In this document: positions 42,010-51,035 of the stretch, piece after piece
How the letters are laid out: every line of letters begins with the position of its first letter
How positions within the stretch are numbered: position 1 is the stretch's first letter
Source of the DNA: Coprococcus_C sp964405715
GTDB lineage: Bacteria; Bacillota; Clostridia; Lachnospirales; Lachnospiraceae
Reading direction: 5' to 3'
Length of the DNA: 64,000 bases
Assembly (NCBI GenBank): GCA_964405715.1
Contig: CAYOOW010000002.1
Span: forward strand, 1 to 64,000
The notes under the pieces: model-generated
The model's database searches: none
The model's input: the letters and a program-made list of their open reading frames with translations, nothing else
Told to the model about the DNA's origin: nothing
Program-made: the position numbers and the translations under genes

Positions 42010-43275
42010 ATGGGAATGACAATGACACAGAAGATTCTTGCGAAGCATGCAGGACTTCCGTCTGTTTCGGCAGGACAGTTGATTGAGGCAGAACTTGATC
42101 TTGTTCTCGGAAACGATGTGACAACTCCGGTAGCAATTCACGAGATGGAAAAATTTAATAAAAAGGAAGTTTTTGATAAGGAGAAGATAGCCCTTGTCAT
42201 GGATCATTTCACTCCGAATAAGGATATTAAGAGTGCGGAGCACTGTAAATGCGTAAGACAATTTTCCGGTGAGAATGAGATTAAGAATTTTTTTGATGTG
42301 GGAGAGATGGGAATTGAGCATGCGCTGCTTCCCGAAAAAGGTCTGATTGTTGCCGGTGAAACCTGTATCGGTGCGGATTCTCATACCTGTACATATGGTG
42401 CCCTCGGTGCATTTTCTACCGGTGTGGGAAGCACGGATATGGCAGCCGGAATGGTGACAGGTAAGGCATGGTTCAAGGTTCCGTCAGCAATTAAGTTCAA
42501 TATTGTGGGTGAGAAAGCACCATGGGTAAGCGGCAAGGATGTGATTTTGCATATCATTGGTATGATTGGTGTGGACGGCGCACTGTACAAGTCCATGGAG
42601 TTTGCGGGTGACGGTATTAAGAATCTCACCATGGATGACAGATTTACAATTGCGAATATGGCGATAGAGGCAGGGGCGAAAAACGGCATATTCCCTGTGG
42701 ATGAGCTTACAGAGGAGTATATGAAGGAGCATTCGGTCAAGCCTTATACAAAGTATGAGGCAGACGAGGATGCAGAGTATGATGAGGAGTACACGATTGA
42801 CCTTTCAACATTGAAACCGACGGTTGCATTTCCGCATCTTCCTGAGAATACAAAGACAATCGATGAGGTTGGAGATATTAAGATAGATCAGGTAGTAATC
42901 GGTTCGTGTACCAATGGACGTATATCGGATATGCGTATTGCGGCTGAAATCATGAAGGGAAGACATGCGGCAAAGGGAATTCGTGTTATCGTGATTCCCG
43001 GCACACAGGATGTTTACTTAAAGATGCTTGATGAGGGACTTACAAAGATATTTATAGAAGCGGGTGCAATTGTGTCAACACCGACATGCGGACCTTGCCT
43101 CGGAGGACATATGGGTGTCATGGCAGCCGGTGAGAGAACAGTTTCTACAACAAATCGTAATTTTGTGGGACGTATGGGACATGTTGATTCTGAGGTTTAT
43201 CTGGCAAGTCCTGCAGTTGCAGCGGCATCAGCAATTACGGGCAAAATCAGCTGCCCTTGTGAGCTTGGGTTATAG
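42010..43275 (+). CDS. leuC: 3-isopropylmalate dehydratase large subunit
   Basis: A 421-residue aconitase-family protein that isomerises 2- to 3-isopropylmalate in leucine synthesis. The [4Fe-4S] cysteines lie in IGSCTNGR and in TPTCGPCLGGH. The length (about 420) is that of the archaeal/clostridial LeuC type rather than the longer proteobacterial one. GGAG at 41997-42000 supports ATG 42010 instead of 41995. It is first in the leuCDB operon, with leuD 11 bp on. Confidence 0.97.
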   Translation: MGMTMTQKILAKHAGLPSVSAGQLIEAELDLVLGNDVTTPVAIHEMEKFNKKEVFDKEKIALVMDHFTPNKDIKSAEHCKCVRQFSGENEIKNFFDVGEMGIEHALLPEKGLIVAGETCIGADSHTCTYGALGAFSTGVGSTDMAAGMVTGKAWFKVPSAIKFNIVGEKAPWVSGKDVILHIIGMIGVDGALYKSMEFAGDGIKNLTMDDRFTIANMAIEAGAKNGIFPVDELTEEYMKEHSVKPYTKYEADEDAEYDEEYTIDLSTLKPTVAFPHLPENTKTIDEVGDIKIDQVVIGSCTNGRISDMRIAAEIMKGRHAAKGIRVIVIPGTQDVYLKMLDEGLTKIFIEAGAIVSTPTCGPCLGGHMGVMAAGERTVSTTNRNFVGRMGHVDSEVYLASPAVAAASAITGKISCPCELGL

Positions 43276-43286
43276 GAGGTGCGGAA

Positions 43287-43778
43287 ATGAAAGCATACGG
43301 AACAGTACATAAATATGGAGACAATGTGGATACGGATGTCATAATACCTGCAAGATACCTCAACTCATCGGATCCGGCAGAGCTGGCGAAGAGTTGTATG
43401 GAGGATATCGATAAGGACTTTGTGAACAGAGTGAAGCCGGGGGATATCATGGTGGCAAACAAGAATTTTGGCTGTGGTTCATCCAGAGAGCATGCACCGA
43501 TAGCAATCAAGGCGTCAGGTATCAGCTGCGTTATCGCAGAGACGTTTGCGAGAATCTTCTACAGAAATGCAATCAATATAGGACTCCCAATCATTGAGTG
43601 CCCGGAGGCGGCAAAGGGGATTGAGGCAGGTGATATGGTTGAGGTGGACTTTGACAGCGGTATGATTTATAACAAGACCAAAGGCACGGAGTTTAAAGGT
43701 CAGTCTTTCCCTCCTTTTATGCAGGAGATTATCAGGAGTGAAGGCTTGATTAATTATATCAACAGCAAACATGCATAG
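43287..43778 (+). CDS. leuD: 3-isopropylmalate dehydratase small subunit
   Basis: A 163-residue subunit with the swivelling domain motif NFGCGSSREHAP. It completes the LeuC active site for isopropylmalate isomerisation. Preceded by AGGAGGTG; the gene follows leuC by 11 bp and precedes leuB by 45 bp. The length fits the archaeal/clostridial LeuD type. Confidence 0.96.
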   Translation: MKAYGTVHKYGDNVDTDVIIPARYLNSSDPAELAKSCMEDIDKDFVNRVKPGDIMVANKNFGCGSSREHAPIAIKASGISCVIAETFARIFYRNAINIGLPIIECPEAAKGIEAGDMVEVDFDSGMIYNKTKGTEFKGQSFPPFMQEIIRSEGLINYINSKHA

Positions 43779-43823
43779 CATTAATTTTTATATGTTGTAA
43801 GGTACAACAGAATGGAGGAAGTC

Positions 43824-44906
43824 ATGGATTGTAATATAGCGGTCATCAAGGGCGACGGAATCGGTCCTGAGGTTGTAGCCCAGGCTATGAAGGTCCTCGA
43901 TGCAGTCGGGAAAAAATATGGACACACATTTTGCTATGAACAGCTTTTGATGGGAGGCTGCTCAATTGATGTACATGGTGTTCCGCTTACGGATGAGGCA
44001 GTTGCGAGAGCAAAAGCAAGTGATGCGGTATTGCTGGGCTCCATTGGCGGAAATACAAGTACATCACCGTGGTATAAGCTGCCGCCGGAAAAAAGACCGG
44101 AGGCCGGATTGTTAAAGATTCGTAAGGAACTGGGACTTTTTGCAAATCTGAGACCGGCACTTTTATATGAGCAGTTAAAGGGGGCCTGTCCGCTCAAGGA
44201 GGAGATTGCAGACCGCGGCTTTGATATGATGATTATGCGTGAGCTTACCGGCGGACTTTATTTCGGCGCCAGAAGGACCGAGGAGGTGGACGGCGTTATG
44301 ACAGCGGTGGACACCCTTACATATAACGAAAATGAAATCAGAAGAATTGCTGTCAAGGGCTTTGATATTGCCATGAAGCGGCGAAAAAAGGTGACCAGTG
44401 TAGATAAGGCAAATGTGCTTGACTCGTCGAGGTTGTGGAGAAAGATTGTGGAGGAGGTCGCAAAGGATTATCCGGAGGTGACCTGTGAGCATATGCTGGT
44501 TGATAACTGCGCAATGCAGCTTGTCAAGGATCCGGCACAGTTTGATGTGGTTCTGACAGAGAATATGTTCGGCGATATTCTGTCCGACGAGGCTTCCATG
44601 ATAACCGGTTCCATCGGAATGCTTGCATCCGCATCCTTAAATGAAACAAAGTTCGGCATGTATGAGCCAAGCGGCGGATCTGCACCGGATATTGCAGGGC
44701 AGAACAAGGCAAACCCGATAGCAACAATTTTGTCGGCTGCGATGATGCTGCGTTATACCTTTGACCTTGATAAGGAGGCGGACGCGATAGAGGCGGCTGT
44801 CAAGCAGGTGCTTGTGGAGAATTACAGAACCTGCGATATCGTATCGGAGGGAACACAGCTTGTGAGCTGCTCCGAGATGGGAGCGCTTATCGCGGCGAGA
44901 GTTTAG
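43824..44906 (+). CDS. leuB: 3-isopropylmalate dehydrogenase
   Basis: A 360-residue NAD-dependent decarboxylating dehydrogenase. The N-terminal GDGIGPEVV, the substrate-binding arginines (KLPPEKRPEAG, FANLRPA, RELTGGLYFG) and the C-terminal NMFGDILSDEASM and EPSGGSAPDIAG are typical LeuB. It converts 3-isopropylmalate to 2-ketoisocaproate. ATG 43824 follows GGAGGAAG; ATG 43812 overlaps that site. LeuA is not in the window. Confidence 0.97.
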   Translation: MDCNIAVIKGDGIGPEVVAQAMKVLDAVGKKYGHTFCYEQLLMGGCSIDVHGVPLTDEAVARAKASDAVLLGSIGGNTSTSPWYKLPPEKRPEAGLLKIRKELGLFANLRPALLYEQLKGACPLKEEIADRGFDMMIMRELTGGLYFGARRTEEVDGVMTAVDTLTYNENEIRRIAVKGFDIAMKRRKKVTSVDKANVLDSSRLWRKIVEEVAKDYPEVTCEHMLVDNCAMQLVKDPAQFDVVLTENMFGDILSDEASMITGSIGMLASASLNETKFGMYEPSGGSAPDIAGQNKANPIATILSAAMMLRYTFDLDKEADAIEAAVKQVLVENYRTCDIVSEGTQLVSCSEMGALIAARV

Positions 44907-44920
44907 TGCGGGTGATTGAT

Positions 44921-45136
44921 ATGGCATTTATAGGCTTATTGGGCGTGATGATTGTGCTGTGGATTGCCGTGCTTGGCATATGTGCAACGGCAATTATCAT
45001 TGGAACAATCTTAAAAAAGAAAACAAATCATCAGGTATTGGGAACAACCCTGAGAATTATTGGTTTTGTTTTATTGATACCGGTACTTGTATTATCAGTT
45101 ATACTATTGCTTATTTTAACAGGAATAATAAATTAA
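44921..45136 (+). CDS. Small two-span membrane protein inside the leu/ilv operon
   Basis: A 71-residue protein with hydrophobic spans at about 3-30 and 43-68 separated by a basic loop (KKKTNHQVLG). It lies 14 bp after leuB and 23 bp before ilvD, on the same strand, so it is probably co-transcribed with amino-acid synthesis genes. I do not recognise a function. GGTGAT lies upstream of ATG 44921; the GTG at 44906 is the alternative start. Confidence 0.65.
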   Translation: MAFIGLLGVMIVLWIAVLGICATAIIIGTILKKKTNHQVLGTTLRIIGFVLLIPVLVLSVILLLILTGIIN

Positions 45137-45159
45137 CTTCATAAAAAGGAGACGATAAC

Positions 45160-46821
45160 ATGAAGAGTGATAACGTAAAAGTCGGCATGCAGCAGGCACC
45201 GCACCGAAGCCTGTTCAATGCCCTTGGAATGACAGATGAAGAAATGAAGAAGCCTATGGTAGGTATTGTTTGTTCTTACAATGAGATTGTACCCGGTCAT
45301 ATGAATCTGGATAAGATTGCGCAGGCTGTTAAGCTTGGCGTAGCGGAGGCCGGCGGTGTTCCTGTTATGTTCCCGGCAATCGCCGTATGTGACGGTATTG
45401 CAATGGGGCATATCGGGATGAAGTATTCGCTTGTTACAAGAGATCTGATTGCAGACTCCACCGAGTGTATGGCAGTTGCACATCAGTTTGACGCGCTTGT
45501 CATGATTCCGAACTGTGATAAGAATGTACCGGGTTTACTTATGGCAGCAGCCAGAGTCAATGTGCCGACTGTATTTGTATCGGGCGGTCCGATGCTTGCG
45601 GGACATGTGAAGGGACATAAGACCAGCCTTTCATCTATGTTTGAGGCTGTGGGTTCTTATTCGGCAGGAACGATGAGTGAGGATGATGTATATGAGTTTG
45701 AGTGCAAGGCATGTCCTACATGCGGTTCCTGCTCGGGTATGTATACCGCAAACTCTATGAATTGTTTGACAGAGGCTCTTGGTATGGGACTTCCCGGAAA
45801 CGGTACGATTCCGGCTGTATATTCCGAGCGGTTAAAGCTGGCAAAGCATGCGGGAATGGCCGTTATGGAAATGTACAGAAAGAATATTCGCCCGAGAGAC
45901 ATTATTACAAAGGAATCCATATTAAATGCACTGACTGTGGATATGGCACTCGGATGTTCAACAAATTCCATGCTGCATATTCCGGCTATCGCCCATGAGA
46001 TCGGATTTGATTTCGACATATCACTGGCAAATGAAATCAGTGCAAAGACTCCGAATCTGTGTCACCTCGCACCGGCGGGTCCGACTTATATGGAAGATTT
46101 AAATGAGGCGGGCGGCGTATATGCGGTAATGAATCAGTTAAAGTCAGCAGGACTTTTAAATGAGGCTTGTATGACTGTCACGGGAAAAACAATCGGCGAG
46201 GCTGTTGACGGTGTGGCAAATAAGAATCCTGAGGTAATCAGACCGCTTGATAATCCATACAGCAGGACAGGGGGACTGGCAGTGCTGAAAGGAAATATTG
46301 CGCCGGATGGTTCCGTTGTAAAACGTTCTGCCGTTGTTCCGGAAATGATGCAGCATGAAGGTCCTGCACGTGTGTTTGACTGTGAGGAGGATGCTATTGC
46401 AGCTATAAAGGGAGGAAAGATTGTTGCCGGAGACGTTGTTGTTATCCGTTATGAGGGACCAAAGGGAGGCCCGGGCATGAGAGAGATGCTGAATCCTACC
46501 TCTGCCATTGCCGGTATGGGACTTGGCTCCTCAGTCGCATTAATTACGGACGGACGTTTTTCCGGTGCAAGCCGCGGCGCATCTATCGGGCATGTATCTC
46601 CTGAGGCTGCTGTGGGCGGACCGATTGCGTTTATTGAAGAGGGAGACATAATCAGCATTGATATTGATGCATGCAGGCTGGAGCTCAAGGTTTCCGATGA
46701 GGAGCTTGCCGGAAGAAAGGCGGCATGGATGCCTCGTGAGCCGAAGGTAACCACAGGATACCTTGCAAGATATGCAAAAATGGTGACATCCGGCAATCGC
46801 GGTGCAATCCTTGAGCTGTAG
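45160..46821 (+). CDS. ilvD: Dihydroxy-acid dehydratase
   Basis: A 553-residue enzyme that dehydrates 2,3-dihydroxy acids to the keto acids for valine and isoleucine. Cluster cysteines are in NCDKNVPG and CPTCGSCSGM, and the C-terminal part has TDGRFSGASRG and GHVSPEA. AAAGGAG precedes the ATG. It follows leuCDB and the small membrane gene without a terminator. IlvC and IlvE are not present here. Confidence 0.97.
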   Translation: MKSDNVKVGMQQAPHRSLFNALGMTDEEMKKPMVGIVCSYNEIVPGHMNLDKIAQAVKLGVAEAGGVPVMFPAIAVCDGIAMGHIGMKYSLVTRDLIADSTECMAVAHQFDALVMIPNCDKNVPGLLMAAARVNVPTVFVSGGPMLAGHVKGHKTSLSSMFEAVGSYSAGTMSEDDVYEFECKACPTCGSCSGMYTANSMNCLTEALGMGLPGNGTIPAVYSERLKLAKHAGMAVMEMYRKNIRPRDIITKESILNALTVDMALGCSTNSMLHIPAIAHEIGFDFDISLANEISAKTPNLCHLAPAGPTYMEDLNEAGGVYAVMNQLKSAGLLNEACMTVTGKTIGEAVDGVANKNPEVIRPLDNPYSRTGGLAVLKGNIAPDGSVVKRSAVVPEMMQHEGPARVFDCEEDAIAAIKGGKIVAGDVVVIRYEGPKGGPGMREMLNPTSAIAGMGLGSSVALITDGRFSGASRGASIGHVSPEAAVGGPIAFIEEGDIISIDIDACRLELKVSDEELAGRKAAWMPREPKVTTGYLARYAKMVTSGNRGAILEL

Positions 46822-46862
46822 GGCGGCAGATGCCGCACATGTCGGATATATGGCGGAAAGTG

Positions 46863-46891
46863 TTGAATAATGTGCCATAATATGTTATTCT
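46863..46891 (+). promoter_or_regulatory. Candidate promoter for ilvB
   Basis: TTGAAT (46863-46868) and TATTCT (46886-46891) are 17 bp apart in the 143-bp gap before ilvB. I saw no T-box, leader peptide or attenuator here. Confidence 0.5.
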
Positions 46892-46964
46892 AAAGCTTAT
46901 GAAATCAGAAAAAGATAAAATAACCGCAAAGTCAGGTAGAAGATTTTTATAAAGGAGAAAGAAT

Positions 46965-48650
46965 ATGAAACAATTAACAGGTTCAGAGATTATTATCGAG
47001 TGCCTGAAAGAGCAGGGTGTAGATACAGTATTCGGATATCCGGGAGGAACAATACTGAATGTATACGATGCACTCTATAAGCATCAGGACGAGATACATC
47101 ATATATTGACCTCACATGAGCAGGGAGCAGCACATGCGGCTGACGGTTATGCCCGTGCCACGGGAAAGGTTGGCGTATGTATGGCAACCTCAGGTCCGGG
47201 AGCGACAAACCTTGTGACGGGCATTGCCACTGCATATATGGATTCCATACCGCTTGTTGCAATTACGGCCAACGTGGGCGTGTCACTGCTTGGTAAGGAC
47301 AGCTTTCAGGAGATAGATATTGCAGGTGTTGTAATGCCGATCACAAAGCACAGCTTTATTGTTAAAAATGTACATGAGCTTGCAGATACAATCCGCAGAG
47401 CATTCAAGATAGCGCAGAGCGGAAGGCCCGGTCCTGTTCTTGTGGATGTAACAAAGGATGTAACAGCGAATGTGGCTGATTTTGAGCCGAAAGCGCCGGA
47501 ACCGATTGAAAGAGTAACTTCTACAATTAAGGCGGATGACTTGGATCAGGCAATCCGCATGATTGAGAAGTCGGAGAGACCGTTTGTCATAGCGGGCGGC
47601 GGTGTGATAACTGCCGATGCATCAAAGGAGTTAAAGAAGTTTGTTGAGAAGATTGATGCCCCTGTCTGTGATACATTGATGGGAAAGGGCGCATTTGACG
47701 GTACATCCTCCAGATATACCGGAATGATAGGCATGCATGGAACAAAGGTATCCAATTTCGGTGTTAATAAGGCGGATCTGCTGATTGTAATCGGCGCCAG
47801 ATTCTCAGACCGTGTGATAGGAAATGCATCAAAGTTTGCCAACAATGCGAAAATCATTCATATCGACGTGGACGCGGCTGAAATTAATAAGAATATCATC
47901 GTAGACTGCAGTGTGATTGGAGATGCAAAGGAAGTCCTTAAAATGATTGCAACCAGAATCAAGGCAACCGGGCATCCTGCATGGATGGCTGAGATAGAGG
48001 AGCTCAGGAAAGAATATCCTGACCATGGTGATCTCGAGAATCTGACAGGTCCTGCAATCATAAACAAGATATATGAGCTTACCGACGGAAAGGCGACAAT
48101 TACAACAGATGTCGGACAGCATCAGATGTGGGCGGCACAGTATTACAGATATACATCTCCGAGACAGTTCCTTTCCTCAGGCGGACTCGGAACCATGGGA
48201 TTTGGCGTTGGAGCATGTATCGGTGCAAAGGTCGGTAAGCCTGAGAAGGTGACGGTAAACATTGCAGGAGACGGATGCTTCAGAATGAATATGAATGAGA
48301 TAGCAACTGCTGCCAGATATAATATTCCGATTATACAGGTTGTCATCAATAATCATGTGCTTGGCATGGTAAGACAGTGGCAGACGTTGTTCTATGATCA
48401 GAGATATTCTAATACAATATTAAACGATAAGGTTGATTTTGTGAAAGTTGCAGATGCGCTTGGTGCAACCGGAATGAGAGCCACAACGCTTGCCGAATTT
48501 GAGGAGGCGTTTAAAAAGGCGGTTGAACTCAATGCACCGGTAGTGATAGATTGCATCATAGGCGAGGATGACAAGGTATGGCCTATGGTTGCAGCGGGAG
48601 CAGCTCTTGAAACCTGTTTTGACCAGCAGGATTTAGATAATAAAAAGTAG
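46965..48650 (+). CDS. ilvB: Acetolactate synthase large subunit
   Basis: A 561-residue thiamine-diphosphate enzyme that condenses pyruvate to acetolactate, or with 2-ketobutyrate for isoleucine. FGYPGGTILNVYDAL, the catalytic Glu in SHEQGAAHAADGYAR, the GDGCFRMNMNE...NN metal/ThDP motif and the FAD-type middle domain are present. AAAGGAGA precedes the ATG. The regulatory small subunit gene ilvN/ilvH does not follow; serC follows directly. It may use a regulatory subunit encoded elsewhere. Confidence 0.95.
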   Translation: MKQLTGSEIIIECLKEQGVDTVFGYPGGTILNVYDALYKHQDEIHHILTSHEQGAAHAADGYARATGKVGVCMATSGPGATNLVTGIATAYMDSIPLVAITANVGVSLLGKDSFQEIDIAGVVMPITKHSFIVKNVHELADTIRRAFKIAQSGRPGPVLVDVTKDVTANVADFEPKAPEPIERVTSTIKADDLDQAIRMIEKSERPFVIAGGGVITADASKELKKFVEKIDAPVCDTLMGKGAFDGTSSRYTGMIGMHGTKVSNFGVNKADLLIVIGARFSDRVIGNASKFANNAKIIHIDVDAAEINKNIIVDCSVIGDAKEVLKMIATRIKATGHPAWMAEIEELRKEYPDHGDLENLTGPAIINKIYELTDGKATITTDVGQHQMWAAQYYRYTSPRQFLSSGGLGTMGFGVGACIGAKVGKPEKVTVNIAGDGCFRMNMNEIATAARYNIPIIQVVINNHVLGMVRQWQTLFYDQRYSNTILNDKVDFVKVADALGATGMRATTLAEFEEAFKKAVELNAPVVIDCIIGEDDKVWPMVAAGAALETCFDQQDLDNKK

Positions 48651-48663
48651 GAGGAGTCAGATA

Positions 48664-49746
48664 ATGGCAAGAGTATTTAATTTTTCGGCGGGGCCTTCGG
48701 TTTTACCTGAGGTTGTATTGAAGCAGGCTGCGGAGGAGATGTTGGATTACAGGGACTCCGGCATGAGTGTAATGGAGATGAGCCATCGTTCCAAGGTCTA
48801 TGATAACATTATTAAAGAAGCAGAACGTGATTTGAGAGATTTGATGGATATTCCCGATAATTATAAGGTACTGTTTCTGCAGGGCGGAGCTTCACAGCAG
48901 TTTGCTGCGATTCCGATGAACCTGATGAAGAACGGTGTGGCTGATTATATTATCACAGGCCAGTGGGCAAAGAAGGCATACGAGGAAGCGAAGAAGTATG
49001 GTACGGTAAATGCGATTGCATCTTCGGCTGATAAGACATTTTCTTACATACCGGATTGCTCGGACCTTCCTGTTTCCGAGGATGCGGACTATGTGTATAT
49101 CTGTCATAACAATACAATCTATGGAACAACCTATAAAGAGCTGCCGAATACAAAAGGAAAGCTTCTTGTTGCGGATATGTCATCTGACATTCTCTCACAG
49201 CCGGTAAATGTATCGGATTATGGCCTTATTTACTTTGGTGTGCAGAAGAACGTAGGTCCTGCCGGCGTTGTAGTTGTAATTATCCGCGAGGATTTAATCA
49301 GAGATGACGTTATGCCGTTTACACCTACCATGCTTAAATACAAGACGCAGGCTGATAATGATTCCCTTTACAACACACCGCCATGCTATGGTATTTATAT
49401 CTGCGGGCTGGTATTTAAATGGGTAAAGGAGATGGGCGGCCTTTCCGCGATGAAGATACATAACGAGAAGAAAGCCGCTATCCTCTATGATTTTCTGGAT
49501 TCTTCAAAGCTGTTCCACGGAACCGTTGTGAAGAAGGACCGTTCCCTTATGAATGTTCCGTTTGTGACAGGCAATGAGGAGCTGGATGCCAAATTTGTAA
49601 AGGAGGCGACGGCAGCAGGCTTCGTCAACCTGAAGGGCCACAGGACCGTCGGCGGTATGCGCGCGTCCATCTATAATGCAATGCCGATTGAGGGTGTGGA
49701 GAAGCTTGTTCAGTTTATGAAGGGATTTGAGGCAGCTAATTCATAA
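48664..49746 (+). CDS. serC: Phosphoserine aminotransferase
   Basis: A 360-residue PLP enzyme (class V aminotransferase) that makes phosphoserine from phosphohydroxypyruvate and glutamate. N-terminal FNFSAGPSVLPEVVL, the GGASQQFAAIPMNL segment and the PLP lysine in FGVQKNVGPAG are typical. AGGAGG precedes the ATG and the gene is 13 bp after ilvB. serA follows after 89 bp; serB is not found. Confidence 0.96.
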   Translation: MARVFNFSAGPSVLPEVVLKQAAEEMLDYRDSGMSVMEMSHRSKVYDNIIKEAERDLRDLMDIPDNYKVLFLQGGASQQFAAIPMNLMKNGVADYIITGQWAKKAYEEAKKYGTVNAIASSADKTFSYIPDCSDLPVSEDADYVYICHNNTIYGTTYKELPNTKGKLLVADMSSDILSQPVNVSDYGLIYFGVQKNVGPAGVVVVIIREDLIRDDVMPFTPTMLKYKTQADNDSLYNTPPCYGIYICGLVFKWVKEMGGLSAMKIHNEKKAAILYDFLDSSKLFHGTVVKKDRSLMNVPFVTGNEELDAKFVKEATAAGFVNLKGHRTVGGMRASIYNAMPIEGVEKLVQFMKGFEAANS

Positions 49747-49835
49747 AGCCTGTCACAACCGAATTTGAATAAAACATATATATTAAATATGGGTTTTGTA
49801 ATCATCTATGAAGTATATGATAGGGAGATATGGAA

Positions 49836-50999
49836 ATGATAAAGATAAATTGTTTAAATCCGATCGCGGCATGCGGTATGGATTTATTGGATGACAAATA
49901 TGAGAAGACGGATGATTTTGCAGCAGCTGATGCTGTGCTTGTAAGAAGTGCAGCCATGCATGACCTGGAGCTGTCAGATAATCTGCTTGCCGTGGCACGT
50001 GCGGGTGCGGGTGTAAACAACATTCCGCTTGATAAATGTGCAGAGAAGGGTGTCGTTGTATTCAATACACCCGGAGCGAATGCAAATGGTGTTAAGGAGC
50101 TTGTGATTGCAGGTCTGCTCCTTGCATCCAGAGATTTGATGGGCGGATATAACTGGGTGAAGGAGAATGCTTCTGACGAGAATATTGGCAAAGCAGTGGA
50201 AAAACAGAAGTCCAAATATGCGGGGTGCGAAATTCAGGGAAAGAAGCTCGGTGTCATCGGCCTCGGCGCTATCGGCGCCAAGGTTGCAAACGTAGGCTTT
50301 CGTCTCGGTATGGAAGTATACGGATACGATCCGTATGTTTCCGTTGATGCGGCATGGAGACTTTCAAGTCATGTAAAGCATATTACCAACGTAGAGGATA
50401 TTTACAGGGAGTGTGATTATATTACAATTCATGTTCCTGCTCTGGATTCTACAAAGGGAATGATAAATAAAGACACGTTTGCACTGATGAAGGATGGCGT
50501 TAAGATATTGAACTTCGCCCGGGATATTCTGGTAAATGATGATGATATGCTTGAGGCACTTGCTTCCGGGAGGGTTGCAAAATATGTGACTGACTTCCCG
50601 AATGCAAAGATTGCAGGGGCAGATAATGTCATTACATTACCGCATCTCGGCGCATCAACGGCAGAGTCAGAGGACAACTGTGCAGTTATGGCAGTTCAGC
50701 AGATTAAGGATTACATCGAAAATGGCAATATCAAAAATTCCGTGAACTACCCGGCATGCGATGCAGGCGTATGTGCTTCAGCAGCCAGAATCACGGTATG
50801 CCACAAGAACATCCCGAATATGATAACACAGTTTACCGGTGCGTTCGCTGCAAAGGGGATCAATGTATCCGATATGGTAAGTAAGTCCAGAGGCGATTGG
50901 GCATATACGATTCTGGACGTGTCAGAGCAGGCAGACGCTTCTATTCTTGATGCAATAAAAGCTATAGATGGAGTTGTAAAGGTGAGAGCCGTAAAATAG
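49836..50999 (+). CDS. serA: D-3-phosphoglycerate dehydrogenase (short, ACT-containing form)
   Basis: A 387-residue NAD-dependent enzyme that starts serine synthesis. The Rossmann motif GLGAIGAKVANVGF, the catalytic Arg/Glu/His (NFARDILVND, LPHLGASTAESEDN) and a C-terminal ACT-like domain (NVSDMVSKSRGDWAYTILDV) are seen. The short chain lacks the extra intervening domain of the longest SerA form. ATG 49836 follows GGGAG by 8 bp; ATG 49830 is too close. With serC and the DUF1015 gene it forms a serine block. Confidence 0.95.
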   Translation: MIKINCLNPIAACGMDLLDDKYEKTDDFAAADAVLVRSAAMHDLELSDNLLAVARAGAGVNNIPLDKCAEKGVVVFNTPGANANGVKELVIAGLLLASRDLMGGYNWVKENASDENIGKAVEKQKSKYAGCEIQGKKLGVIGLGAIGAKVANVGFRLGMEVYGYDPYVSVDAAWRLSSHVKHITNVEDIYRECDYITIHVPALDSTKGMINKDTFALMKDGVKILNFARDILVNDDDMLEALASGRVAKYVTDFPNAKIAGADNVITLPHLGASTAESEDNCAVMAVQQIKDYIENGNIKNSVNYPACDAGVCASAARITVCHKNIPNMITQFTGAFAAKGINVSDMVSKSRGDWAYTILDVSEQADASILDAIKAIDGVVKVRAVK

Positions 51000-51035
51000 A
51001 TCAGCATAGTTTGCACAGAATGGAGGGAAGATAAA

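Noticed and set aside
46822..46964. Attenuator or T-box upstream of ilvB
   Set aside because: Only a promoter-like pair is visible; no stem followed by a T-run.
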